A stretch of 10,536 nt of DNA from contig CAKOGP040002051.1 of NCBI GenBank assembly GCA_933822405.4, positions 1 to 10,536 on the forward strand, written 5' to 3'. The translations under genes and the position numbers were made by a program. Below, piece by piece: positions 1 through 7,865 of this stretch (positions are counted from its first letter, which is position 1; each line of letters starts with the position of its first letter). Origin of the DNA: Cylindrotheca closterium. Taxonomy: Eukaryota; Bacillariophyta; Bacillariophyceae; Bacillariales; Bacillariaceae. The notes under the pieces are model-generated. The model worked only from the letters and a program-made list of their open reading frames with translations, searched no databases and was not told where the DNA came from.

Positions 1-439
1 AAAGCTTGGTATCCATCGCCTTTGTCACAAACTTCAGCATGATGTTTGATTTGACGGTTCTCTTGTTTGTCTCGAAGTACGCTGATCTTTGCATGTTCTC
101 GACGAGCTTTGCAGAATAGAGAATCTTTTTTTAGGCCATCTCTGTTTCTCTTGCAACAGCTTCAGTTTGAGTTGTAGCGTTCAATCTTGGAGCGATTGTA
201 TTGTAGTCGATTGACTTTCCATCTCAAATTGATTTTACCATGTCTTCTGAACATTTCATTCCAGAAGCTTGGATATAATCAATCACTCTTTCTTTGGCAT
301 CTTCGTATGTTGATCTTGCTTTTCCATCGTTCTCATCTTTTGTTGAAAATAGATGTTTCACAACTGTTGAACTCAAATTGCAATTGACTTTCTGAGGAGT
401 CACACGTCCTCTTCCACCACTGGATGAAGAACGTCCCAT
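1..439 (-). pseudogene. Gag N-terminal part, unit 1 copy, runs off the left end
   Basis: Read on the minus strand, a frame opens at the ATG at 439-437 (MGRSSSSGG...) and gives a Ser/Gly/Arg-rich start followed by a charged helical-looking segment, as in copy 848-2341. I chose this ATG because it is the first in the frame after the spacer. Two in-frame stops break it: TGA at 224-226 (codon 72) and TAA at 131-133 (codon 103). At codon 103 the unit-2 and plus-strand copies have CAA (Gln), so this TAA is a C-to-T change. The window ends inside the gag core, so the zinc knuckle of this copy is not visible. It belongs to a defective non-autonomous element rather than a host gene. Confidence 0.8.
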
Positions 440-847
440 TGTCAACAAATCACTCACTCCTTTGTAGATAAGGCAGTGCTGTTCCTGACGTAAATTTGTT
501 TTGTTGCCTTTTGTGATTGAATGTTGGAATAAAGCAAAATGTGCTCTATTGTGAGTGCCTTTAGCGCTCAGAACAAACGCTCTGCAATCTAAATTTGTAA
601 TCCACTGTACAACACTTTCACGACAATAGTTCTCCTGTCTAGGTATACTTTGAGTGTAATTGTTCCTATTTGATTAATATTTGGCTTGAATTGATGATTC
701 AATCACAGAAGTAAGTTCAACAATTTTCCCTTGGAAAATCCCTTGTTCACGGAACTTAATTCGACCTCTACGACAATTCTGTGTTGAATGCAGTACTTTG
801 GGACATCTTGTACTATTCCGTACTGCATTGTACACAACATCGATATC
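440..847 (-). repeat. LTR-like spacer between gag copies (unit 1)
   Basis: This spacer separates the stop of the gag at 848 from the next gag ATG at 439. A related block recurs at 2342-2749, at 9162-9565 and, partly, at 7681-7865. A possible LTR inside it runs from TGTTG (839-835 on the minus strand) to CAACA (506-502), about 338 bp with matching 5-bp ends. I see no convincing purine tract or primer-binding site, so the true ends are unsettled. An inverted pair lies at 787-796 and 820-829. An AATAAA at 528-533 is on the plus strand, opposite to gag. The block stays open in the gag frame apart from a TAA at 674-676. Confidence 0.5.
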
Positions 848-2341
848 TCACTTGTATAGGGTCATTCCCTTTTTGTGTGGATGTAGATTGTCCGACAGAC
901 TTGCGTCAAATCCTTCGCACACTTGAGCACCACTGAAGCCTTGTCGGCTGACTTGCATTCCACTGAACGCAATCTCACCGTTAGCATTCATAGAATAAGG
1001 GACAGTAACAGTGCCGCCACCTTGAGTTGGAATCTGCATGAGCGGCATTCCAGAAGGAACTTGCATCATTTGATTACCTGTAGTACCAGCAAGTTGCAAA
1101 GGTGTGTTAACACTTCCCGCAACACTTGATGCTCCACTTGTGGATGCGGAAGCTCAAGAAACTATCGCTGGAACAGTAGCTGGGACAGTTGCTCCAATCT
1201 GATTAAGATTGAGCTTCTTCCCATAGTTGACATATTGATCCTGATTCTTCCATTCCATCTTTGGTAACAGTCTGTCTGGGCATTTTGGAGACATATGGTC
1301 TTTGTTGCCACATACATAGCATGCTGCCTTCTTTCCATCCTTTGGTTTCCCCTTTCCTTTTCCTGTACCTTTACCTTTATTAGGTTGGTCTTTTCCTTGG
1401 TAGAGGTTCACTCCCGGATTTTTAATCACTTCCATATGAATTTTCAACATATCTTGTGCTTTGCTGACCGTCTTTGGACAATAATCCACTTCTCTGCAAT
1501 AGTTTGTCTGAAGATCCAGCATCAGAGGAGCTGTTCTCGTTCGATGGTAGTTGCACAGAAATCCTGTTGCAAGAACGGCTTCAAAGATATCATCCTTGAA
1601 CTTGTTTTGAGCAGCAGTATTGGTGCTAGCAATAGCAGCATACGCTTTCGTCTTGACTGCAAAATCTCGGAACCAGGCCACGCCATATAGATCTTGCAGG
1701 ACTTCAGCCTGTCTCAAGAATTGTTCCTTGAAATGCATCAAGTTTTCCGTTGTTCCTTGCTTCATAGCAAAGAACTTTTGATTAGCTTCCCAGAAATCCA
1801 AGAAATCGTACTCAGCATCAGCACTCTTCTTCATGAATTGTTCAATATGTTTCAAGAGTTCATTCGGATCTTCAAGAGTAGTCGTGAAATTGGCTTCACC
1901 TCAAAGCTTGATACCCATCGCCTTCATCACAAACTTCAGCATGATGTTTGATTTGACGGTTCTCTTGTTTGTCTCGAAGTACGCTGATCTTTGCATGTTC
2001 TCGACGAGCTTTGCAGAATAGAGAATCTTGTTTTGGACCATCTCTGTTTCTCTTGCAACAGCTTCAGTTTGAGTTGTAGCGTTCAATCTTGGAGCGATTG
2101 TATTGTAGTCGATTGACTTTCCATCTCAAATTGATTTTACCATGTCTTCTGAACATTTCATTCCAGAAGCTTGGATATAATCAATCACTCTTTCTTTGGC
2201 ATCTTCGTATGTTGATCTTGCTTTTCCATCGTTCTCATCTTTTGTTGAAAATAGATGTTTCACAACTGTTGAACTCAAATTGCAATTGACTTTCTGAGGA
2301 GTCACACGTCCTCTTCCACCACTGGATGAAGAACGTCCCAT
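848..2341 (-). pseudogene. Copia-like gag with CCHC zinc knuckle, full-length copy broken by three TGA codons
   Basis: This is the only complete gag copy: 497 codons from the ATG at 2341-2339 to the TGA at 850-848, in one frame with no indel. Gag coats element RNA and forms virus-like particles in the cytoplasm. In order it shows a Ser/Gly/Arg-rich start, a gag-like helical core at about residues 150-300 (DFWEANQKFF, LYGVAWFRDF), a Lys/Gly-rich linker at about 318-338, and a zinc knuckle CYVCGNKDHMSPKC at 341-354. A Met/Gln/Gly-rich tail follows. No protease, integrase, RT or RNase H follows gag, so the element is gag-only. In-frame TGA codons lie at 2126-2128 (codon 72), 1901-1903 (codon 147) and 1154-1156 (codon 396). 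CGA is a common Arg codon elsewhere in the frame, so CGA-to-TGA decay is a simple explanation. Identification as gag is firm; the copia assignment is moderate. Confidence 0.85.
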
Positions 2342-2749
2342 TGTCAACAAATCACTCACTCCTTTGTAGATAAGGCAGTGCTGTTCCTGACGTAAATTTG
2401 TTTTGTTGCCTTTTGTGATTGAATGTTGGAATAAAGCAAAATGTGCTCTATTGTGAGTGCCTTTAGCGCTCAGAACAAACGCTCTGCAATCTAAATTTGT
2501 AATCCACTGTACAACACTTTCACGACAATAGTTCTCCTGTCTAGGTATACTTTGAGTGTAATTGTTCCTATTTGATTAATATTTGGCTTGAATTGATGAT
2601 TCAATCACAGAAGTAAGTTCAACAATTTTCCCTTGGAAAATCCCTTGTTCACGGAACTTAATTCGACCTCTACGACAATTCTGTGTTGAATGCAGTACTT
2701 TGGGACATCTTGTACTATTCCGTACTGCATTGTACACAACATCGATATC
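2342..2749 (-). repeat. LTR-like spacer between gag copies (unit 2)
   Basis: Counterpart of 440-847 shifted by 1902 bp, identical as far as I can see. It holds the same candidate TGTTG...CAACA ends (2741 down to 2404), the same inverted pair (2689-2698 with 2722-2731), the plus-strand AATAAA (2430-2435) and the in-frame TAA (2576-2578). It would serve as 3' LTR of the upstream gag copy and 5' LTR of the downstream one if the array is LTR-mediated. Confidence 0.5.
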
Positions 2750-4195
2750 TCACTTGTATAGGGTCATTCCCTTTTTGTGTGGATGTAGATTGTCCGACAG
2801 ACTTGCGTCAAATCCTTCGCACACTTGAGCACCACTGAAGCCTTGTCGGCTGACTTGCATTCCACTGAACGCAATCTCACCGTTAGCATTCATAGAATAA
2901 GGGACAGTAACAGTGCCGCCACCTTGAGTTGGAATCTGCATGAGCGGCATTCCAGAAGGAACTTGCATCATTTGATTACCTGTAGTACCAGCAAGTTGCA
3001 AAGGTGTGTTAACACTTCCCGCAACACTTGATGCTCCACTTGTGGATGCGGAAGCTCAAGAAACTATCGCTGGAACAGTAGCTGGGACAGTTGCTCCAAT
3101 CTGATTAAGATTGAGCTTCTTCCCATAGTTGACATATTGATCCTGATTCTTCCATTCCATCTTTGGTAACAGTCTGTCTGGGCATTTTGGAGACATATGG
3201 TCTTTGTTGCCACATACATAGCATGCTGCCTTCTTTCCATCCTTTGGTTTCCCCTTTCCTTTTCCTGTACCTTTACCTTTATTAGGTTGGTCTTTTCCTT
3301 GGTAGAGGTTCACTCCCGGATTTTTAATCACTTCCATATGAATTTTCAACATATCTTGTGCTTTGCTGACCGTCTTTGGACAATAATCCACTTCTCTGCA
3401 ATAGTTTGTCTGAAGATCCAGCATCAGAGGAGCTGTTCTCGTTCGATGGTAGTTGCACAGAAATCCTGTTGCAAGAACGGCTTCAAAGATATCATCCTTG
3501 AACTTGTTTTGAGCAGCAGTATTGGTGCTAGCAATAGCAGCATACGCTTTCGTCTTGACTGCAAAATCTCGGAACCAGGCCACGCCATATAGATCTTGCA
3601 GGACTTCAGCCTGTCTCAAGAATTGTTCCTTGAAATGCATCAAGTTTTCCGTTGTTCCTTGCTTCATAGCAAAGAACTTTTGATTAGCTTCCCAGAAATC
3701 CAAGAAATCGTACTCAGCATCAGCACTCTTCTTCATGAATCGTTCAATATGTTTCAAGAGTTCATTCGGATCTTCAAGAGTAGTCGTGAAATTGGCTTCA
3801 CCTCAAAGCTTGGTATCCATCGCCTTTGTCACAAACTTCAGCATGATGTTTGATTTGACGGTTCTCTTGTTTGTCTCGAAGTACGCTGATCTTTGCATGT
3901 TCTCGACGAGCTTTGCAGAATAGAGAATCTTTTTTTAGGCCATCTCTGTTTCTCTTGCAACAGCTTCAGTTTGAGTTGTAGCGTTCAATCTTGGAGCGAT
4001 TGTATTGTAGTCGATTGACTTTCCATCTCAAATTGATTTTACCATGTCTTCTGAACATTTCATTCCAGAAGCTTGGATATAATCAATCACTCTTTCTTTG
4101 GCATCTTCGTATGTTGATCTTGCTTTTCCATCATTCTCATCTTTTGTTGAAAATAGATGTTTCACAACCGTTGAACTCAAATTGCAATTGACTTT
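2750..4195 (-). pseudogene. Copia-like gag, unit 2/3 copy, N-terminus cut off at the RT remnant
   Basis: This copy has the same protein as 848-2341 but its first 16 or so residues are missing. Minus-strand similarity begins at 4195, at the codons for KVNCNLSS, and everything before is replaced by the RT remnant. In-frame stops are TGA at 4028-4030, TAA at 3935-3937, TGA at 3803-3805, TGA at 3056-3058 and the terminal TGA at 2750-2752. The zinc knuckle lies at 3182-3223. One private change, Gln to Arg at 3740-3742, separates it from copy 848-2341 in the core. With no ATG at the proper place and five stops, it cannot make a full gag by ordinary translation. Confidence 0.83.
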
Positions 4196-4196
4196 A
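4195..4196. other. Breakpoint: gag copy joined to RT remnant
   Basis: Unit 3 matches units 1 and 2 base for base (two changes aside) up to 4195, then switches to unrelated, more GC-rich sequence that encodes RT on the plus strand. The gag sequence expected beyond this point (compare 2294 onward) does not resume anywhere in the window. No poly-A, target-site duplication or short overlap is evident at the join. Confidence 0.85.
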
Positions 4197-4600
4197 CCCT
4201 TGATAAATGGGTTTGTCCCTGACAACTGACGGCATCTGATGAATTTCGCCATTGAAAAGAAGCCAGGAGACTTTTGGCTGACAAAAATCCGTACAATTCA
4301 GCTCATGAATTCTGAATCCCAAGCGAACTACAAGAAATTGGGCCGCCTGGCCATGGCCTACGGTAAAGAACATCACCTCTTGGCCAATGGACAGTGCGGG
4401 TCTCGAAAGCACCTGTCTAAACGCCTGGTGTGGAACCTGCTGATTCTCCAGCGCCGCTCCGCGGGGTGGATTTCAAATGACGCAAAGTCTTGTTTTGATT
4501 GGGTCATCCATTGGGTTGCGGTGATAGCTATGATGCGTCTAGCGATTACTTGGAATGCGTTGCGTATGATGTTTGACACTCTAGCAACGTCCATGAACTT
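4196..4600 (+). pseudogene. RT fragment: fingers and palm motif A
   Basis: The frame starting at 4197 carries RHLMNFAIEKKPGDF, KIRTIQLM, LGRLAMAYGKEHHLLANGQ, GSRKH and SNDAKSCFD in the order expected for RT fingers and palm. The Asp of motif A is intact (4479-4481). TGA at 4227-4229 sits just before RHLMNF, where relatives I recall usually have Trp, so TGG-to-TGA is likely. After GSRKH the segment usually present before the LSKRL-like helix looks several residues short, suggesting a small in-frame deletion. Between about 4590 and 4602 the reading must shift to the next block, where GDSEESF continues the homology. Confidence 0.75.
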
Positions 4601-5749
4601 GGTGACTCTGAAGAGAGCTTTCGTCCCCCTTCCACTGTACCATTTCAGGGTTGAGGCCAGGGCAACGGAGCGGGCCCGCCCATTTGGATTTCGGTTAGCT
4701 CCGTCATCATCCAGATGATGACCGCAATGGACTTTGGCTTTGAATGCCTCACAGCAAATGATTCTCAACTGATCACCGCTCAGTGCTTTTGCTTTGTCGA
4801 CGACAAGGATGTGATCAAAGCGGGCAAGTCCGTGGAACAATCTGGCGAGGATATATGCCACTCCGTCCAACAAGCGGCTTCCACGTGGGCTGGAGGCATT
4901 AGTGCTACTGGAGGGGCAATTAACCCAGAAAAGTCCTTCTGGTGGTTGATTGACTTTGTGTGGGACTCCAGAGAGGGCAAATGGAGGTTCCGCCGGATGC
5001 ACCAACTTCTACCGGATCATAACCTACAAATACCGGGTCTGACTGGCACATTGGAAGCCTTACGCCGTCTGGAACCGGATGAGGCAGAGAAAACCTTGGG
5101 GGTCATGTTGGCCCCATTGGAAGATCAACAGGCCCACGTCGCCCACCTCAAGAGTATCACTAAAAAGAGGGATGAGCAAGTGCAATCGGGGCATCTACAG
5201 AAATGCAATGTCATTCCCCTTATCAAGACAAAAGTGATGAAATCCCTGGAATACCCAATGGTGCTAACTACACTGGACGCTGCAACATGGGTGTCGATTA
5301 TGAGTCCCGTTCTCCAAGTCTGCTTGCCGAAGGCTGGCATATTTAGGAGCTTCCCTCGTGACATGGTCCTTGCCCCTCTCAAATTCCAGGGTCTGGGCAT
5401 CCCTTGTCCGTTTGGGACTCAGGTGTCCAAACATATTGAGGTTCTGATCCGCCACCTGTCCAACCGAACAAAAACTGGGGCGTATATGGAGGCTGCGGTC
5501 CAAGAACACCAACTTGAGACCGGCACCTCCTTCGGACTCTTCCAGCAGGACTATAGCAACATGGCAATTTTGGCGTCAGATACTTGGCTCAAAAGAGTCT
5601 GGAAAGAGTTGGAGGACTTGGATATCTATGTTGCTCTTGACTCTCCTCTCATCCCTCTCCGATGCGAAGGCGACGCCTTGCTCATTGGGGTATTCATGGA
5701 GTTGGAAGTGGATCAGGACGCTCTAAAGTGGCTCAACTGGTGTCGTATG
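4592..5749 (+). pseudogene. RT fragment: palm motifs B and C, thumb and connection
   Basis: This frame begins with GDSEESFRPPSTVPFQG (from 4601), continues through GQGNGAGPPIW and reaches the FVDD box at 4793-4804 with both Asp present. A long downstream segment matches the thumb/connection of this RT type (for example EKTLGVMLAP, KVMKSLEYPM, PLKFQGLGIP, LKRVWKELE). TGA at 4652-4654 interrupts motif B itself. The frame stops at TGA 5750-5752 just after LNWCRM, but the homologous protein continues in the frame one base earlier, so that stop marks a frameshift (probably a small deletion near 5735-5750) rather than a protein end. Confidence 0.8.
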
Positions 5750-5976
5750 TGACGGCCGATGGCCGCCGCATCTGAGAGTCAATGTGGCATGGGGAACGTA
5801 ACTACGCTCATTGTTCTTCATATCAATGGCCTCACACTGTCCGGCCCCATAGGAACCACTGGAGGGCGTGGCAGGAGCACCTTACCCGAGCACTACTTGT
5901 CTTTGACGGACCCCAGCGCCTACTGCGTCATCCTCTGGGCCCATGGTTTGATCCTCTCGACAACTGGAACTGGTTA
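5731..5976 (+). pseudogene. Connection fragment between RT and RNase H in a shifted frame
   Basis: In the frame containing 5782, the sequence reads QLVSYVTADGRRI, then a TGA at 5773-5775, then ESMWHGERNYAHCSSYQWP, RPHRNHWRAWQEHL and LGPWFDPLDNWNW, ending at TGA 5977-5979. The spaced Trp/Pro pattern and LGPW are features I associate with the linker before RNase H in this RT family. The alternative frame over the same bases, which is also open, shows none of this. A deletion near 5976 probably joined this piece to the RNase H piece, because much of the usual segment in between is absent. Confidence 0.6.
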
Positions 5977-5977
5977 T

Positions 5978-6484
5978 GAAAGCCTCCTTGCTGAAGCCCT
6001 ACTCAAAGACCGGCTGTGTGTGATCAGCGACGGTTCTTATAAGCTCGGTCTGGGCATGGCAGCGGTTCAACTGCCTCCACGTAAGGGTGGCAAGGAACAT
6101 ATTATTGTTCAAAGCCAGACTCCGGGTCTACCTGATGACCAGAGTGCATACCGGAGTGAATTGATTGGTCTACTGGCCGGTATCATGGTTGTTGATTGGC
6201 TCATGGACCAGTGGGCTCCAACACTTCAATCACCACCCCACGTCAGGATTGCGTGCAATGGATTTTTGGCGTTGCTCAACACCTTTAGTGACAATCAAGT
6301 CACAACGCAACAAGCCCAGTTTGACCTTGTCTCCTCTATCCGGGAGACATTGGCTCGCTCCAGGGCCTTGTGGGAACCTAGCCACGTGTACGGTCACCTT
6401 GATAAGGCGACATCCTTCTCGTGCCTCTCTTGGTGGTCCAAACGGAACGTGGAAGTGGATGCGTGGGCGGTTGCTTATCGCCAC
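5978..6484 (+). pseudogene. RNase H domain with one catalytic Asp replaced by Asn
   Basis: RNase H uses four acidic residues, Asp-Glu-Asp-Asp. Visible here are SDGS (Asp at 6029-6031), YRSEL (Glu at 6158-6160), IACNG where Asp is expected (Asn at 6257-6259), and EVDAWA (Asp at 6458-6460), plus the His of a GHLDK motif at 6395-6397. The Asp-to-Asn change is a single G-to-A transition and should abolish or cripple activity. A TAG at 6485-6487 follows, then the same frame continues into the C-terminal domain; CAG-to-TAG is the simplest origin. The domain is otherwise well preserved. Confidence 0.78.
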
Positions 6485-6487
6485 TAG

Positions 6488-7543
6488 CTCAAAGCTTCAC
6501 ACCAACTGATTGCACCCAACGCTCGTTTCTTTACCGAATTGGCTGCCCTCTACATCGGTAACGTCAAACAGTCGCGATTGAATCCAGAACAGGTCCAGGA
6601 ACTGGTGGCGCTGCCTGCTCTACGCAAGCGATGGCACGAGCGGCAGACGATTACATCAGAGGCAGAGCTGGGTACCGATTGGACCAGTCTGGCTTGCGCC
6701 ATGAGCTCCCTTCCGGCAGGTGTCCAATGGTGGACCACAAAGCATGTTGTGGGTATGTGTGGTGTAGGGAAGTTCAAAGTCCGGTGGGGTTCCGCAGACT
6801 CAGCTGCGTGCCTGTTCTGTGGCAAGTTCAAGGACCACTTTCATGTTCCTCGATGTATGGTGCCCTTGGCGTGTGCGGAATGGGAGCGCCGGACGGCGAT
6901 GTTGGACCAATGGTTGGACACTCAAGTCACTGACCCAGCCATCAAACACGCTATACTCCATCTTCTTCAAGGGGTTTGTGATCCGTCCCTCCCTTGCAGT
7001 CGGTTGGTCCTGGTTTGTCTTCACCGCGCTTTCCTCTCCCAACAATGCATCGGCTACCAAGGTCTATTGGAAGGCAGGCTGTCTGTTCAGTGGGCGGCCC
7101 TGCAGGAACAGTACCTTCAGTCACAAGGGAGCCAACGCTCTCCGACCCTGTGGGTCTCTTGCCTGTCGCATCAGCTGATATTGCTCGGATTTCACATGTG
7201 GGAACACCGGAACTCGGTGCAACATTTGGAGGACAACGTACATCTACGCGAACGTAGCCGATTGGTGAACGATGGTATACACTCTCAGTTTGATATGGGC
7301 CCAACTGACCTCCCCAAGGTAGTCCAACGCATGCTCGCCGTGAAACGCCGAACAGTGTTGAACAAGCCGTTGGTTTATAGGGAAGAGTGGCTGAAGTTGG
7401 TTAGAATGGAATGCACGACCTCAACGCCGTATCCTTCACCGCTTCTTCCACCCGGCCCAGGCCCCTTCACCCGTTTTGAGGAATCAACGCCCCAAAATCA
7501 CCCCACCCCGTCGCCGGTAGAGTTAGGATCCTCTCGATCATGA
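6488..7543 (+). pseudogene. C-terminal Cys/His domain of the RT polyprotein, fused at its end to the inverted repeat
   Basis: The frame continues from RNase H without a shift after the TAG at 6485. It shows LKASHQLIAPNARFFTELAA, then CLFCGKFKDHFHVPRC (6809-6856), a C-X2-C-X7-H-X3-C arrangement as in the C-terminal nucleic-acid-binding motif of this RT type, then a helical, Trp-containing region to about 7400 and a Pro-rich tail (about 7435-7510). The last residues, PVELGSSRS and the stop TGA at 7541-7543, are encoded by the repeat arm that begins at 7513, so they are not original. The longest uninterrupted stretch has 334 codons from the ATG at 6539, but nothing indicates that it is expressed alone. 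Confidence 0.65.
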
Positions 7544-7638
7544 CTAAAGCAACTTCTGTCCATCAGATGTCTCCAATGGTTCAAACTAGTTGTTGACTCG
7601 TCGCTTCACAGTACTTGACCTTCACAGCTTCTACCGGC
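7513..7638. mobile_element. Small module with inverted ends (MITE-like), left copy
   Basis: The module starts GCCGGTAGA and ends TCTACCGGC, a 9-bp inverted match, and is 126 bp long. It is identical to 9612-9737 in reverse orientation. It lacks the outer ATT seen on the right copy because the match ends at the RT join (7512/7513). It has no coding capacity. Calling it a miniature transposon is inference; I see no target-site duplication. Confidence 0.35.
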
Positions 7639-7666
7639 AATCACATTTAATCGATTAATGTTTCAG

Positions 7667-7680
7667 TTATTATTATTATC
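7667..7680. repeat. TTA microsatellite in the variant leader
   Basis: A short run of TTA repeats (TTATTATTATTATC) occurs here and, reverse-complemented, at 9570-9583. The repeat number is the same in both arms, which supports a recent common origin of the arms. Confidence 0.8.
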
Positions 7681-7865
7681 AATGAATCACTCACTCCTTT
7701 GTAGATAAGGCAGTGCTGTTCTTGAGGTATTTTTGTTTTGTTGCCTTTTGTGATTGAATGTTAGAATAAAGCAAAATGTGCTCTATTGTGAGTGCCTTTA
7801 GCGCTCAGAACAAACTCTCTGCAATCTAAATTTGTAATCGACTATACAACACTTTCACGACAATA

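Larger units (their letters stand above)
1..4195 (-). repeat. Tandem array of 1902-bp gag-only retroelement units (two full units plus a truncated third)
   Basis: The same sequence recurs at an offset of exactly 1902 bp: units start at 1, 1903 and 3805. Units 1 and 2 differ at only eight positions that I can find, seven of them within the first 135 bp of the unit and one at 1839/3741. Unit 3 matches unit 1 in that first stretch, carries two private changes (4133 and 4169), and stops matching after 4195. Each unit contains a minus-strand gag frame and an LTR-like spacer. LTR-internal-LTR-internal arrays are known to form by unequal recombination between LTRs, and that is my preferred reading. 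An assembly duplication is the alternative. Confidence 0.93.
4196..7512 (+). pseudogene. Remnant of a retroelement polyprotein: RT, RNase H and C-terminal Cys/His domain
   Basis: RT makes cDNA from element RNA and RNase H removes the RNA strand. The remnant reads in three consecutive pieces of different frame: 4197-4600, about 4592-5749, then about 5731-5976, and back to the second frame from about 5978 to the end. RT motif A (SNDAKSCFD, 4473-4499), motif B (QG-stop-GQGNGAGP, 4646-4678), the catalytic box FVDD (4793-4804), RNase H (about 6011-6484) and a C-X2-C-X7-H-X3-C motif (6809-6856) are all visible. TGA at 4227, 4652 and 5773 and TAG at 6485 break it. The 5' part before the RT fingers, including any endonuclease, is missing, as is the natural 3' end. 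It resembles RNase H-bearing RTs common in diatom genomes; I cannot name its clade with certainty. Confidence 0.85.
7513..7865 (-). repeat. Left arm of a 353-bp inverted repeat: LTR-like piece plus variant leader
   Basis: The arm is the reverse complement of 9385-9737 over its full 353 bp, with mismatches only at 7840 and 7844 and no indel. In the minus orientation it contains part of the LTR-like block (about 7865 down to 7685, shared with 440-847) and then a leader (7684-7513) absent from the tandem units. It therefore points the same way as the tandem gag copies to its left, with the RT remnant lying between it and the truncated gag at 4195. Confidence 0.92.

Noticed and set aside
528..533. 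AATAAA as the polyadenylation signal of gag
   Set aside because: It lies on the plus strand, opposite to gag in this unit, so it could serve only an antisense transcript, for which there is no other evidence.
1295..1690. 131-codon open frame on the plus strand opposite gag, present also at 3197-3592 and, inverted, at 10125-10520
   Set aside because: It is the exact antisense of the gag core and zinc-knuckle region, has no motif, and its persistence is explained by the copies being similar.
848..2341. Selenocysteine at the gag TGA codons
   Set aside because: No selenoprotein homology, no convincing SECIS-like structure in the spacer, and gag proteins have no such residue.
1..4195. TGA reassigned to a sense codon such as Trp (alternative nuclear genetic code)
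   Set aside because: Conserved Trp positions in gag and RT here use TGG. The TGAs do not align consistently with Trp, and where a comparator exists the stop corresponds to CGA or CAA. TAA and TAG also occur in frame.
1..4195. CRISPR array or bacterial repeat locus
   Set aside because: The repeats are 1.9 kb and coding, without short repeats and spacers.
4373..5005. 210-codon minus-strand frame over the RT palm
   Set aside because: Antisense shadow of RT motifs A to C; no independent homology.
5759..5978. Plus-strand frame beginning at 5759 as an independent protein start
   Set aside because: Over this part the homologous RT linker lies in the other frame (5731-5976); the frame from 5759 carries RNase H homology only after about 5978.
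7560..7600. tRNA-derived SINE promoter (GGTTCAAAC resembles a B box)
   Set aside because: No matching A box at the proper distance and no tRNA-like fold; a single weak match is expected by chance.
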